Assembly (NCBI GenBank): GCA_027364815.1
Contig: DAHXOQ010000076.1
Location: forward strand, 1 to 10,934
DNA: 10,934 nt
From: Acidobacteriaceae bacterium
GTDB lineage: Bacteria > Acidobacteriota > Terriglobia > Terriglobales > Acidobacteriaceae
Reading direction: 5' to 3'
A program made the translations under genes and the position numbers. Numbering within the stretch: position 1 is the first letter of the stretch; each line of letters starts with the position of its first letter. Below, in pieces: positions 1 through 6,681 of the stretch. The notes below the pieces were generated by a model. The model made no database searches, was not told the DNA's origin, and saw only the letters and a program-made list of their open reading frames with translations.

Positions 1-1180
1 CATCATATGTTTGTCCAAAGGCCTCAAGCGCCATCGCCGTTCCGCGATCGCCAATCGCATGGAAGCCCAACTGGAACCCCAGCTTCGCACGCTCCACCGC
101 CATTTTGTTCAACTCATCTTGCGTGAACTGCGGTAGCCCCGAGTTCTTCGGCTCATCGGCAAACGGCGCCTTCATTGCCGCCGTATGAGAGCCCAGTGAC
201 CCATCCATGAACCCCTTCAGCATTCCCGTATGCAGCATTGGATCATTTTGATCATGATGCGCGCGCATCTTCACCAACTCATCCACAGGCGCTACAAAAG
301 GTAGCCACTCAGAAATACGCAAATTCAGTTGTCCCGCTTTTTCAAGTTCTTCGTAGACCAAAAAATCCTGCCACTCGCTGAAATCCTGCACGCTCGTCAC
401 GCCATGCGAGAGCGCATCAAGCATCGTCAACTGCGCGCCCTTCACCCGCTCCTCGTGGCTGGGCGGCGGGATGATTTTGTAAATAAGTTCTTGCGCGGAT
501 TCGCGCAGGATTCCGGTGGGGTTGCCGCTTGCATCGAGATCAATCGCCCCCCCCTCAGGCGGCGTTGTCTTTCCCGTAATTCCCGCCGCCGTCAACGCAG
601 CCGTATTCGCAATCGCAATATGTCCATCAATGCGATCAAGAAAAGTCGGATGATCCCCAGTCACGCGATCCAGATCCTGCCTTGTAGGCAGCACCACTGC
701 CGCCCAAAGCGTATGGTCCCAATTTCCGCCGATCAGCCAATGTCCCGCCGGAGCAGTCTTTGCCGCTTCTTCAATCTGCTTCAGCATCGCCGCCAGTGAT
801 GGCGTCCCGGTCAGGTCAATATGCTGCTTAGTCCGTCCCGCTCCGCCCAGGTGCGTGTGCGCATCGTTGAGTCCCGGAAAAATCGCTGACTTCACGCTCG
901 CCGCTGGCTCACTCATCCGCTTGAAGTCGCGCACAATCGTATGCGGGTCAGCGAGGGCCAGAATCTCCTTCGTCGTACCAATCGCCTGCACCTTCCCATT
1001 GCGCAGCGCAATCGCCTCCACCACCTGCGGCTTTCCCTCAGCCAATCCAACGCCCGTGTAAATGCGTGCGTTGATAAAGATGAGATCCGGCCCAGAATAC
1101 TTGGCATTGGTTTGAGCGGAGAGTGCAAGCACTGATGTGCAAATGCAGAGAGCGAGCGCGGCAAAACGAATCTTAATCAT
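1..1180 (-). CDS. Exported amidohydrolase family 3 (YtcJ-like), C-terminus beyond the window
   Basis: Partial gene: 393 codons are visible from an ATG at 1180, and the frame runs open off the left edge. Residues 1-23 form a signal peptide (short basic start, hydrophobic core, Ala-rich end before SAQ), so export is inferred. The metal-binding motif FPGLNDAHTHL has the HxH pair at residues 108 and 110. GFMDGSLGSHTA near 323-334 follows Lys322, at the place of the usual metal-bridging lysine. LGFHAIGDRG near 371-380 supplies a further histidine ligand. These are hallmarks of the amidohydrolase superfamily, subfamily 3, metal-dependent hydrolases of amide bonds whose natural substrates are mostly unknown. 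Family members are usually around 550 residues, so roughly the last 150 are missing here. The frame contains a run of eight G (547-554, in a Pro-Glu-Gly-Gly-Ala stretch) without disruption. No clear Shine-Dalgarno precedes the start. The family call is firm; the substrate cannot be told. Confidence 0.88.
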   Translation of the reverse strand, partial: MIKIRFAALALCICTSVLALSAQTNAKYSGPDLIFINARIYTGVGLAEGKPQVVEAIALRNGKVQAIGTTKEILALADPHTIVRDFKRMSEPAASVKSAIFPGLNDAHTHLGGAGRTKQHIDLTGTPSLAAMLKQIEEAAKTAPAGHWLIGGNWDHTLWAAVVLPTRQDLDRVTGDHPTFLDRIDGHIAIANTAALTAAGITGKTTPPEGGAIDLDASGNPTGILRESAQELIYKIIPPPSHEERVKGAQLTMLDALSHGVTSVQDFSEWQDFLVYEELEKAGQLNLRISEWLPFVAPVDELVKMRAHHDQNDPMLHTGMLKGFMDGSLGSHTAAMKAPFADEPKNSGLPQFTQDELNKMAVERAKLGFQLGFHAIGDRGTAMALEAFGQTYD

Positions 1181-1190
1181 TCTAGGATGC

Positions 1191-1198
1191 TGTCATAG
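1191..1198 (-). promoter_or_regulatory. CTATGACA octamer 10 nt before the amidohydrolase ATG
   Basis: The octamer CTATGACA on the minus strand lies exactly 10 nt upstream of the amidohydrolase ATG. An identical octamer (1733-1740) lies exactly 10 nt upstream of the preceding gene's ATG. It includes TATGAC, which could serve as a -10 hexamer. No good -35 hexamer is seen at 16-18 bp here, because TTGAAA is only 13 bp away. It may be a shared promoter element or a chance match. Confidence 0.2.
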
Positions 1199-1212
1199 TT
1201 GACGGTATGGTT

Positions 1213-1722
1213 TCAAGAGGAACACGAAATACTGACAAGGCAAGGCAAAAGTTTGAAGTGCCCCCCTTGCAATTTCTTGTCATGCAATGGAAACGGGGTT
1301 AGTTCAACATATGGAATCAAAGAGGTAATAGAAATCTCTTCTGTGTATATCGGCGGAGTGGGAAACATGCCGTCACATGGGACGGTGCATGCTGGGCTAC
1401 CCAATCTCAAAACAGCTTTAATTTCTTGTGTCGGAGCGGAATTGATTTGCGTTTGCGTAACCCACCTTTGGAAGCCCATGGCGTTCACCTTAATGGTGTA
1501 ACTTCCCGGCATTAATTCAAAGCTAACCTGCCCAACATTGTCTGTTTTAGTTCCAAAAGAAATTGAATGGTCGCTGGATTCAACGTGCGTTGTTGCGTTA
1601 GGAATTACTGCTCCACTTGGGTCGGTGACTGTCAGGACCAGATTCGTCTTCACAGGCTCTTGCGCTGCCAGCACCGATGCGGCGCAAAGAATCACAAGCG
1701 CGAGAATACGTAACTTCGCCAT
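1213..1722 (-). CDS. Small secreted protein with a carboxypeptidase-regulatory-like domain
   Basis: A 169-residue protein. Residues 1-20 are a signal peptide (MAKLR, hydrophobic core, VLAA before QE). Residues 25-107 resemble the carboxypeptidase-regulatory-like / CnaB-type beta-sandwich: LVLTVTDPSGAVIPNATTHV, then GQVSFELMPGSYTIKVNAMGF, a pattern common in secreted acidobacterial proteins. Such domains are generally structural or binding modules rather than enzymes. The remaining 60 residues match nothing I recognise; they contain Cys at 112, 116, 161 and 167, which could form disulfides outside the cytoplasm. The gene lies 32 bp upstream of the amidohydrolase and 50 bp downstream of the M20 peptidase, all co-directional, but it is distinctly AT-richer (about 46% GC in hand-counted lines 1261-1380 and 1441-1500, against 70% in 1861-1920). 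No Shine-Dalgarno is visible. The domain call is reasonably good; the function is unknown. Confidence 0.7.
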   Translation of the reverse strand: MAKLRILALVILCAASVLAAQEPVKTNLVLTVTDPSGAVIPNATTHVESSDHSISFGTKTDNVGQVSFELMPGSYTIKVNAMGFQRWVTQTQINSAPTQEIKAVLRLGSPACTVPCDGMFPTPPIYTEEISITSLIPYVELTPFPLHDKKLQGGHFKLLPCLVSISCSS

Positions 1723-1733
1723 GCAATGAGATT

Positions 1734-1762
1734 GTCATAGATAACTGAGCTAATCAAGTAAA
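1734..1762 (-). promoter_or_regulatory. Possible promoter for the small secreted protein
   Basis: Read on the minus strand, TTTACT (1757-1762) and TATGAC (1734-1739) are separated by 17 bp, resembling a sigma-70 -35/-10 pair with two mismatches in each hexamer. The -10-like element ends 11 bases before the ATG, which would give a very short leader and fits the absence of a Shine-Dalgarno. The octamer CTATGACA that contains it recurs at the same distance before the amidohydrolase start. Weak evidence from two short hexamers. Confidence 0.25.
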
Positions 1763-1772
1763 CTCGGAAAAA

Positions 1773-3137
1773 TTACTGAATCGCCGCCCAATCCGTCATC
1801 GCCAGCACCATCAGCAAAATCCTTCTCAGCGCCAACTCGCGCCCCATCGCCGAAGACCATTCATGCCTCGTATGCGCCCCACCGCCATCACCCCCGGCGC
1901 CCATCGAGAGCGCAGGCACACCGATCGACAACGGCAAATTCGCATCCGTCGAACCCAATCTCTGCTCCGTGCGCAAACTCAAATGCCGGTCAACCGCCCG
2001 TAGCGTCTCCAGCAGCGGACTCTCGGCCGGCAATCGCGCCGCCGGCCGGTCGCCGATCTTATCAATACTGAACGTCAACACATCGCTCTCCGGATTGTAA
2101 TTCGCCCGTGCCGCCTGCTGGACATTTACCTCGGCAATCGCCTCTTCAACTGCGCGGTTTACCTCGACCTCCATACGAATCAACTGCTGCGGACTCGTCG
2201 ACCTCAGATCGACGCTCGCCCGCGCGAACTCCGGAATAGAGTTCACGCTCGTTCCGCCTTCAATCGTTCCAATATTGAGCGTCGATCTTGGCTCCTCCAG
2301 CAACTGAACCCGGTTTAGCAGATTCAGCGCCTGTGCCAACGCCAGAATCGGATTCGGTTTTCCAAAATCAGAAAAACTATGCCCACCCGGTCCTTTAATC
2401 GTGATGCTGAGCCGCCTGCTTCCTAGTGCCTGTGTCACAGCCTGCTCAGTCCCCGCGCCATCTAGCACAATGTGCGCAGCAATCCTGCTCGCTATCGGAT
2501 TCTGATGATAGAGCCAGCGAACTCCGCGCAAATCACCCTCGCCCTCTTCGCCGACATTCGCCATAAAAATCAGCGGCACCGGCACCGGAATCCGCGCCTC
2601 AACAATTGCATGTGCAATCGCAAGCATCCCAACCAGGCCCGCAGCGTTGTCGCTCGCTCCAGGCGCAGTCAGCACATCCTCTTCAAGCTTCGGTTCCAGT
2701 TTCGTATCGGCAGGAAAGACCGTATCCAGATGCGCCGAGAGCACAATCACCGGCCCCGTGCTCTCCGGTGGCAGATTCTGCGCAGGCCACATCGCAAAAA
2801 CATTTCCAATCTCGTCCGTCTGAACCTTGCTGAGTCCGGCATAATGAAAACGATCCGAAATCCATGCGCTTCGTGCCGCTTCGCCAAATGGAGGCGCTGG
2901 AATCTTCACCACCTCCACCTGCCAATCCATAATCTTCTGCTGATTTTGATGGATCCAGTTGAAGGCCTCGTGTACGGGCCGCAACGCAGCCAGCGCTGTC
3001 ACGCGCGCAAATGCAGTACTGTTTTTGATTTTTCTATCGAGTCCACGCTCGCTCCCCGCTCGTTCGTCAGAAAGTATCGCTGCAATATCCATGCGCGTTG
3101 AAGCGGCAGCAGCTTCTTCCGGCTTGGGTTTGCGCAT
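1773..3137 (-). CDS. M20 family zinc metallopeptidase
   Basis: Cytoplasmic-type metallopeptidase of the M20/M25/M40 clan (dipeptidase, tripeptidase and deacylase relatives), 454 residues from the ATG at 3137. The two-zinc site is complete: His136-x-Asp138 in LSAHLDTVF, bridging Asp163 in PGASDNAAG, catalytic Glu197 with Glu198 in VGEEGEGD, Asp226 in VLDGAG, and His422 in GGGAHTRHE. GPGGHSFSD near 250-258 belongs to the lid/dimerisation domain that interrupts the catalytic domain. No signal peptide is seen. The start is uncertain: a GTG at 3158 adds seven residues and has GGAG only 2 nt away, which is too close; the ATG at 3137 has no clear Shine-Dalgarno; another ATG lies at 3092. The first 50 residues are poorly conserved in character, so homology does not decide. 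It follows truA on the same strand, but the functions are unrelated. Substrate specificity cannot be read from the motifs. Confidence 0.87.
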   Translation of the reverse strand: MRKPKPEEAAAASTRMDIAAILSDERAGSERGLDRKIKNSTAFARVTALAALRPVHEAFNWIHQNQQKIMDWQVEVVKIPAPPFGEAARSAWISDRFHYAGLSKVQTDEIGNVFAMWPAQNLPPESTGPVIVLSAHLDTVFPADTKLEPKLEEDVLTAPGASDNAAGLVGMLAIAHAIVEARIPVPVPLIFMANVGEEGEGDLRGVRWLYHQNPIASRIAAHIVLDGAGTEQAVTQALGSRRLSITIKGPGGHSFSDFGKPNPILALAQALNLLNRVQLLEEPRSTLNIGTIEGGTSVNSIPEFARASVDLRSTSPQQLIRMEVEVNRAVEEAIAEVNVQQAARANYNPESDVLTFSIDKIGDRPAARLPAESPLLETLRAVDRHLSLRTEQRLGSTDANLPLSIGVPALSMGAGGDGGGAHTRHEWSSAMGRELALRRILLMVLAMTDWAAIQ

Positions 3138-3219
3138 CGACTTGGGAGTGAAGAACACAACTCCAGCCTAGCAGGGTTTTTTGTGAATGAGCTCGCGCAA
3201 ATTCGATATGCGAACCAAA

Positions 3220-4155
3220 TTATTCCTCATCTGTACCGTCATACTCTACCGAATGTAGAAACAGTCCACTCGCTGGAGCCGTCGGCCCCGCTGCACTCCG
3301 GTCCCGCGCCTCCAAAATTTCAGCAATAGCCTCCGGACTAATCTGCCCGCGCGCTGCATCTAGCATTGTCCCAACCAGATTTCGGACCATATGGTGCAAA
3401 AATCCACTCCCGCGCACGCGATAAATCAGCAGCTTCGCCTCACTTTGTGTCAGAAAAGAATCAGGCTCGCCAAAAAATGGCTGAATCTGTTCCGTTGTCC
3501 ACGCAGAAGAAAAAATCGTGCGGACCGTCGACCTTGCCACTCGCTCCTGCTCTGGTATTTCCAACTTCTGGCTTTCTTCCCTACGTTGCGTCAGGTCCGG
3601 GTCACTCGCCGCAAAACTCAAAAAATCATGCCTTCCAACAAAAGCTTTTGCCGCCTGGTTCAGTTTCTCAATATCGAAGGACCACTGGCAGGCATAAACA
3701 TAAGGCGCAAGAAATGGTGGGCAAATCTGGCTCTGGTAAACCCGATAAATGTAACTCTTCGCCACTGCCGAGTGCCGCGCATGAAATGTGCCCCCAACCT
3801 TTTTCGCTTCAAGCACTCGAATCGAATCCGGCAGCGTCCTGTTCAACTCCATTCGCAAATTCTCAGCAGGGATCGGTACTGTTAATTCAAAGCTCGCCAC
3901 CTGGCCCAGCGCATGAACCCCGGCATCTGTCCGCCCCGATCCTTGTGGCAGCGGCCCCTCACCTGTCACCCGCCTCAACGCTTCCTGCAATTCGCCCTGC
4001 ACCGTAATTTCATTCGGCTGAATCTGCCATCCTTTGTAACCAGTCCCGTCGTAGGAGAGGGTAACCTTCCAATTTTGCGCAATTGGAGCCAATCGCGCAA
4101 AATCAACTTCAATTTCTGAGGAAATCTCAGCACTCAAATTGCTTCCTGATCCCAT
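3220..4155 (-). CDS. truA: tRNA pseudouridine(38-40) synthase TruA
   Basis: Converts uridine to pseudouridine at positions 38-40 of the tRNA anticodon arm. The catalytic Asp77 lies in GSGRTDAGVHALGQ (residues 73-86). LSYDGTGYKGWQ near 33-44 is the N-terminal strand of the fold, FHARHSA (124-130) is the conserved substrate-contact segment, and RGSGFLHHMVRNLVG (248-262) is the C-terminal signature. I chose the ATG at 4155, giving 311 residues, because GGAAGGTGA sits 7 nt upstream; an upstream TTG at 4179 would make 319. The protein is longer than usual (about 245-270): it has some 27 N-terminal residues before the fold begins, and extra charged stretches at about 185-208 and 220-240 flanking the STVRTIF strand. 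None removes a known catalytic residue. It is divergent from the TolC gene across a 362-bp spacer. Confidence 0.95.
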   Translation of the reverse strand: MGSGSNLSAEISSEIEVDFARLAPIAQNWKVTLSYDGTGYKGWQIQPNEITVQGELQEALRRVTGEGPLPQGSGRTDAGVHALGQVASFELTVPIPAENLRMELNRTLPDSIRVLEAKKVGGTFHARHSAVAKSYIYRVYQSQICPPFLAPYVYACQWSFDIEKLNQAAKAFVGRHDFLSFAASDPDLTQRREESQKLEIPEQERVARSTVRTIFSSAWTTEQIQPFFGEPDSFLTQSEAKLLIYRVRGSGFLHHMVRNLVGTMLDAARGQISPEAIAEILEARDRSAAGPTAPASGLFLHSVEYDGTDEE

Positions 4156-4517
4156 CCCCAAATCACCTTCCAAATTCAAGCTTACGCGGCCATGGGCGCC
4201 CTGGGCGAATTGCCTGCTAAAGAATTGGTTCTAAAGCGACGGAGCGAGTCAGAGCATTCAGCTATACTTAAGTTTCTGCAATCTCTTAAAGCCGTCACTA
4301 CTCGCGTGGAACTTTCAGAACCGGTTGCGCGTACTAAGAGAGAGAAACAAAAGAATGTAGCGGGCCGTGGAATCTTTTTGATCGGCCCAGGTCGTTGTCC
4401 CAGCGAAGCTCAGGGAGCCGGAAGGCAATCTGCGACTTCTAAAGGACTTCGGGCGTCTAAAGTACAGGCACCCCCACAGGCCTCAACGATTCGTAGATTC
4501 ACCTGGAGACATGCAAC
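4156..4517. other. Divergent spacer between truA and the TolC gene
   Basis: 362 bp without a credible gene, expected to hold promoters for truA (leftward) and the TolC gene (rightward). On the plus strand TATACT (4263-4268) could be a -10 box but has no -35 at a suitable distance. It overlaps the perfect palindrome ACTTAAGT (4266-4273). The heptamer TCTAAAG occurs at 4230, 4438 and 4456, the last two 18 bp apart. GGGCCG (4362-4367) and CGGCCC (4383-4388) could pair around a 15-nt loop, but no T-run follows. I cannot assign a regulator. Confidence 0.5.
4163..4171 (-). promoter_or_regulatory. Shine-Dalgarno deciding the truA start
   Basis: On the minus strand GGAAGGTGA lies 7 nt before the ATG at 4155. 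It overlaps the codons of the longer frame that would start at TTG 4179. Its quality and spacing favour the ATG as the real start. Confidence 0.6.
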
Positions 4518-6605
4518 ATGCATTTTCAGAGTCTTTCTGTGTTTGAGCATCAAAAAACAATTCAACGTCCACGCTCCAGCGAAAAATTGCGCGCAATGGC
4601 GGTGCTTTTTCTCACCCTCCTGGCCGGACTACCGGCAATGAATGCCCAACAGGCCGTCCAGCAAGCTCAGCAGGCACCCAGCAAATCGGCTTCTGACTTG
4701 CCCACAGAGCCCGCGCCCGCGCTCACCCAGCCGCTCGATCTGCGCGCAACGCAGCGCGACTTTTCAAAGCCGGCAGGTAGATTGCTAGGCAATCCCATTG
4801 CCCCCTATCTGCCCACCACTGTTGCCAAGTCGAGCTTCATGAATTCACCGCGGCTCGGCGACCTCGTCAAGGACGGCAAAATTTATCTCTCCCTCTCCGA
4901 CGCACTCGCACTTGCCCTCGAGAACAACTACGACATCGCAGTCTCCCGTTACTACATGGACCTGGCTGACCTCGACATTCTGCGCTCCAAAGCTGGGCAG
5001 TCGCTGCTTGGATCTGGTGCCATAGTGAACACGCAAACTCAGGGTGGATACACCTCGACCGTAGGAACTGGCGGCGGTCCGGGTGGGACGGCTGGTGGTA
5101 CGGCGGCTGGTACAGGCGGTTTGACCATTACTGCATCTGGCGCCGGCCCCATTCCAGAGCAGACAGATCCATCGGTGACTGCGGCAGTTTCATTTGACCG
5201 GCAGCGAACTGTTGCCTTTAACGCCTTTAGCCCCAGTGCTGCCACAAACACAAACACATACAACTTTGCTTACACACAAGGCTTTGTCACTGGCACAAAT
5301 TTCCAGCTCACCTTCAACAACTCTTACACAACCACTGACAACCCGATTTCAGAGTACTCGCCTCTCTTGCAATCAACTTACAAAGCGACAGTCACGCAAC
5401 ATCTGCTTCAAGGCGCTGGAATCTGGGTGAACAAGCGCTACGTCTATCAGGCCATTAACAACCGCCGCATTACCGACTCCACCTTCCGCCAGCAAGTGCT
5501 TTACACGGTCAACCAGGTGGAGAACATTTACTGGGGCCTGGTAAACGCATACGAGGATGTGCAAGCCAAGGAACGCGCGCTTGAACAGAGCAGCAAACTC
5601 GCCTCTGACAACCGCAAGCAGTTGGAGATTGGCACCCTTGCTCCGCTCGATGTTGTGAATGCAGATTCAACCGTTGCGACTGACAAGCAAAATTTGATCA
5701 GCTCCCAGAGCACGCTGAATTATCAGCAGCAGATTCTCAAGCAGGCCATTGCTCGCAACTTGAATGACCCCCTTCTGGTTGCAGCGGCCATCATTCCCAC
5801 CGATAGAGTCAGCACTGAGGAAATTCCCGAAGAAAAACTCTCCGTTGAAGAACTCGTTCAGGAGGCCTTCACGAAGAGACCGGAGCTTGAACAGGCCGTT
5901 CTGACGCTCAAGAATAATGAGATATCGGTGAAAGGTGCAAAGAACGGATTGCTGCCAACAGTAGATATTTATGGCTATCTTGGTGGCAGTGGTTTGGCTG
6001 GTCAGGAAAACCCAAATTGCGCAAAAAACCCGTTTGGTGGATGCACACCACCGGCAGATCTTACGATTGGCGGTTATGGTACTGCTGTAAAAAATGCATT
6101 CAACAACTCTGCCCCTGACAAGGGAATTGGCTTCAATGTCACCATCCCGATTCGCAACCGTCCAGCGCAAGCCATGCAAGCGGAGGCGCTCATCGAGTAC
6201 CGTCAGGCAGAATTGAAACTAGAGCAGCTCTACACCCAGATCCGTATCAACGTGGTGAACGCGCAATACGCTCTTACCAATGATCGCGCACAGGTCAAAG
6301 CAGCCATTGCCGCACGTGACTTCAACCAGCAGAGTCTCGACGCTGAAATCAAGAAGCTCCACCTCGGCGCTTCAACCACGGCTCTCGTCCTGATGCAGCA
6401 ACGCAGCCTCTCCGCTGCAGAAAACGCCTTGCTGCAGGCCACAGCAACATACGCAAAGGATCGCGCAGGCCTCTATCAAACTCTGGCAACTACCCTCGAG
6501 CATTACGGTATCAATCTGGTCGATACGGCAGCCGGTGTAGTCAATGCAGTCCCTGTCATCCCAGGCCTCGAACCGGCTAAACCTGCACCTGCACAAGCTA
6601 AGTAA
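4518..6605 (+). CDS. TolC-type outer-membrane efflux protein
   Basis: A 695-residue outer-membrane channel subunit of the OEP/TolC family, which trimerises to carry substrates from periplasmic adaptor and inner-membrane pump to the outside. A long basic N-region precedes the hydrophobic segment MAVLFLTLLAGLPAMNA (27-43), then a Gln/Ala/Pro-rich linker. The first OEP repeat begins at YLSLSDALALALENNYDI (123-140). Helical stretches with heptad character occur around 325-415 (VNQVENIYWGLVNAYEDV, then SSKLASDNRKQLEIG) and 550-665, the second OEP repeat (QAEALIEYRQAELKLEQL, later LHLGASTTALVLMQQRSL). A Gly/Ala/Thr-rich insert occupies about 177-213, and the C-terminus is Pro/Ala-rich. The start at 4518 is backed by GGAG 9 nt upstream; an internal ATG at 4596 lacks such a site but would give a more typical signal peptide. 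No adaptor or RND/ABC pump gene is adjacent, so the transport partner and substrate are unknown. Confidence 0.9.
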   Translation: MHFQSLSVFEHQKTIQRPRSSEKLRAMAVLFLTLLAGLPAMNAQQAVQQAQQAPSKSASDLPTEPAPALTQPLDLRATQRDFSKPAGRLLGNPIAPYLPTTVAKSSFMNSPRLGDLVKDGKIYLSLSDALALALENNYDIAVSRYYMDLADLDILRSKAGQSLLGSGAIVNTQTQGGYTSTVGTGGGPGGTAGGTAAGTGGLTITASGAGPIPEQTDPSVTAAVSFDRQRTVAFNAFSPSAATNTNTYNFAYTQGFVTGTNFQLTFNNSYTTTDNPISEYSPLLQSTYKATVTQHLLQGAGIWVNKRYVYQAINNRRITDSTFRQQVLYTVNQVENIYWGLVNAYEDVQAKERALEQSSKLASDNRKQLEIGTLAPLDVVNADSTVATDKQNLISSQSTLNYQQQILKQAIARNLNDPLLVAAAIIPTDRVSTEEIPEEKLSVEELVQEAFTKRPELEQAVLTLKNNEISVKGAKNGLLPTVDIYGYLGGSGLAGQENPNCAKNPFGGCTPPADLTIGGYGTAVKNAFNNSAPDKGIGFNVTIPIRNRPAQAMQAEALIEYRQAELKLEQLYTQIRINVVNAQYALTNDRAQVKAAIAARDFNQQSLDAEIKKLHLGASTTALVLMQQRSLSAAENALLQATATYAKDRAGLYQTLATTLEHYGINLVDTAAGVVNAVPVIPGLEPAKPAPAQAK

Positions 6606-6624
6606 CTTCACACATTTGCAATAC

Positions 6625-6656
6625 AAAGGCCCGGCTCATGCCGGGCCTTTGCTTTT
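6625..6656 (+). terminator. Rho-independent terminator after the TolC gene
   Basis: A perfect 11-bp inverted repeat, AAAGGCCCGGC / GCCGGGCCTTT, encloses a TCAT loop and is followed by GCTTTT, 19 nt after the TolC stop. On the opposite strand the hairpin is followed by TTTGTATT, so it may also end leftward transcription from aroA, whose stop is at 6682. This is the strongest non-coding signal in the window. Confidence 0.92.
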
Positions 6657-6681
6657 AGAAATGGTGTATTGAATTCAAGAA

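Noticed and set aside
329..799. Plus-strand open frame of 156 codons
   Set aside because: It is antisense to the amidohydrolase, whose frame carries clear family motifs; the translation is Arg/His-rich and non-descript.
2472..3101. Plus-strand open frame of 209 codons
   Set aside because: Antisense to the M20 peptidase gene, with a shadow-like composition and no motifs.
3366..4007. Plus-strand open frame of 213 codons
   Set aside because: Antisense to truA; Pro/Ser-rich translation typical of a shadow frame.
4362..4388. GGGCCG/CGGCCC inverted repeat as a terminator or riboswitch
   Set aside because: Only six pairs around a 15-nt loop, with no T-run after it and no further pairing that would make a structured RNA.
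4192..4641. Plus-strand open frame of 149 codons spanning the truA-TolC spacer
   Set aside because: It overlaps the TolC start in another frame, has no recognisable domain and no good ribosome site, and looks like spacer composition.
5667..6179. Minus-strand open frame of 170 codons
   Set aside because: Lies wholly inside the TolC gene, which has strong family features; no start signal or domain.
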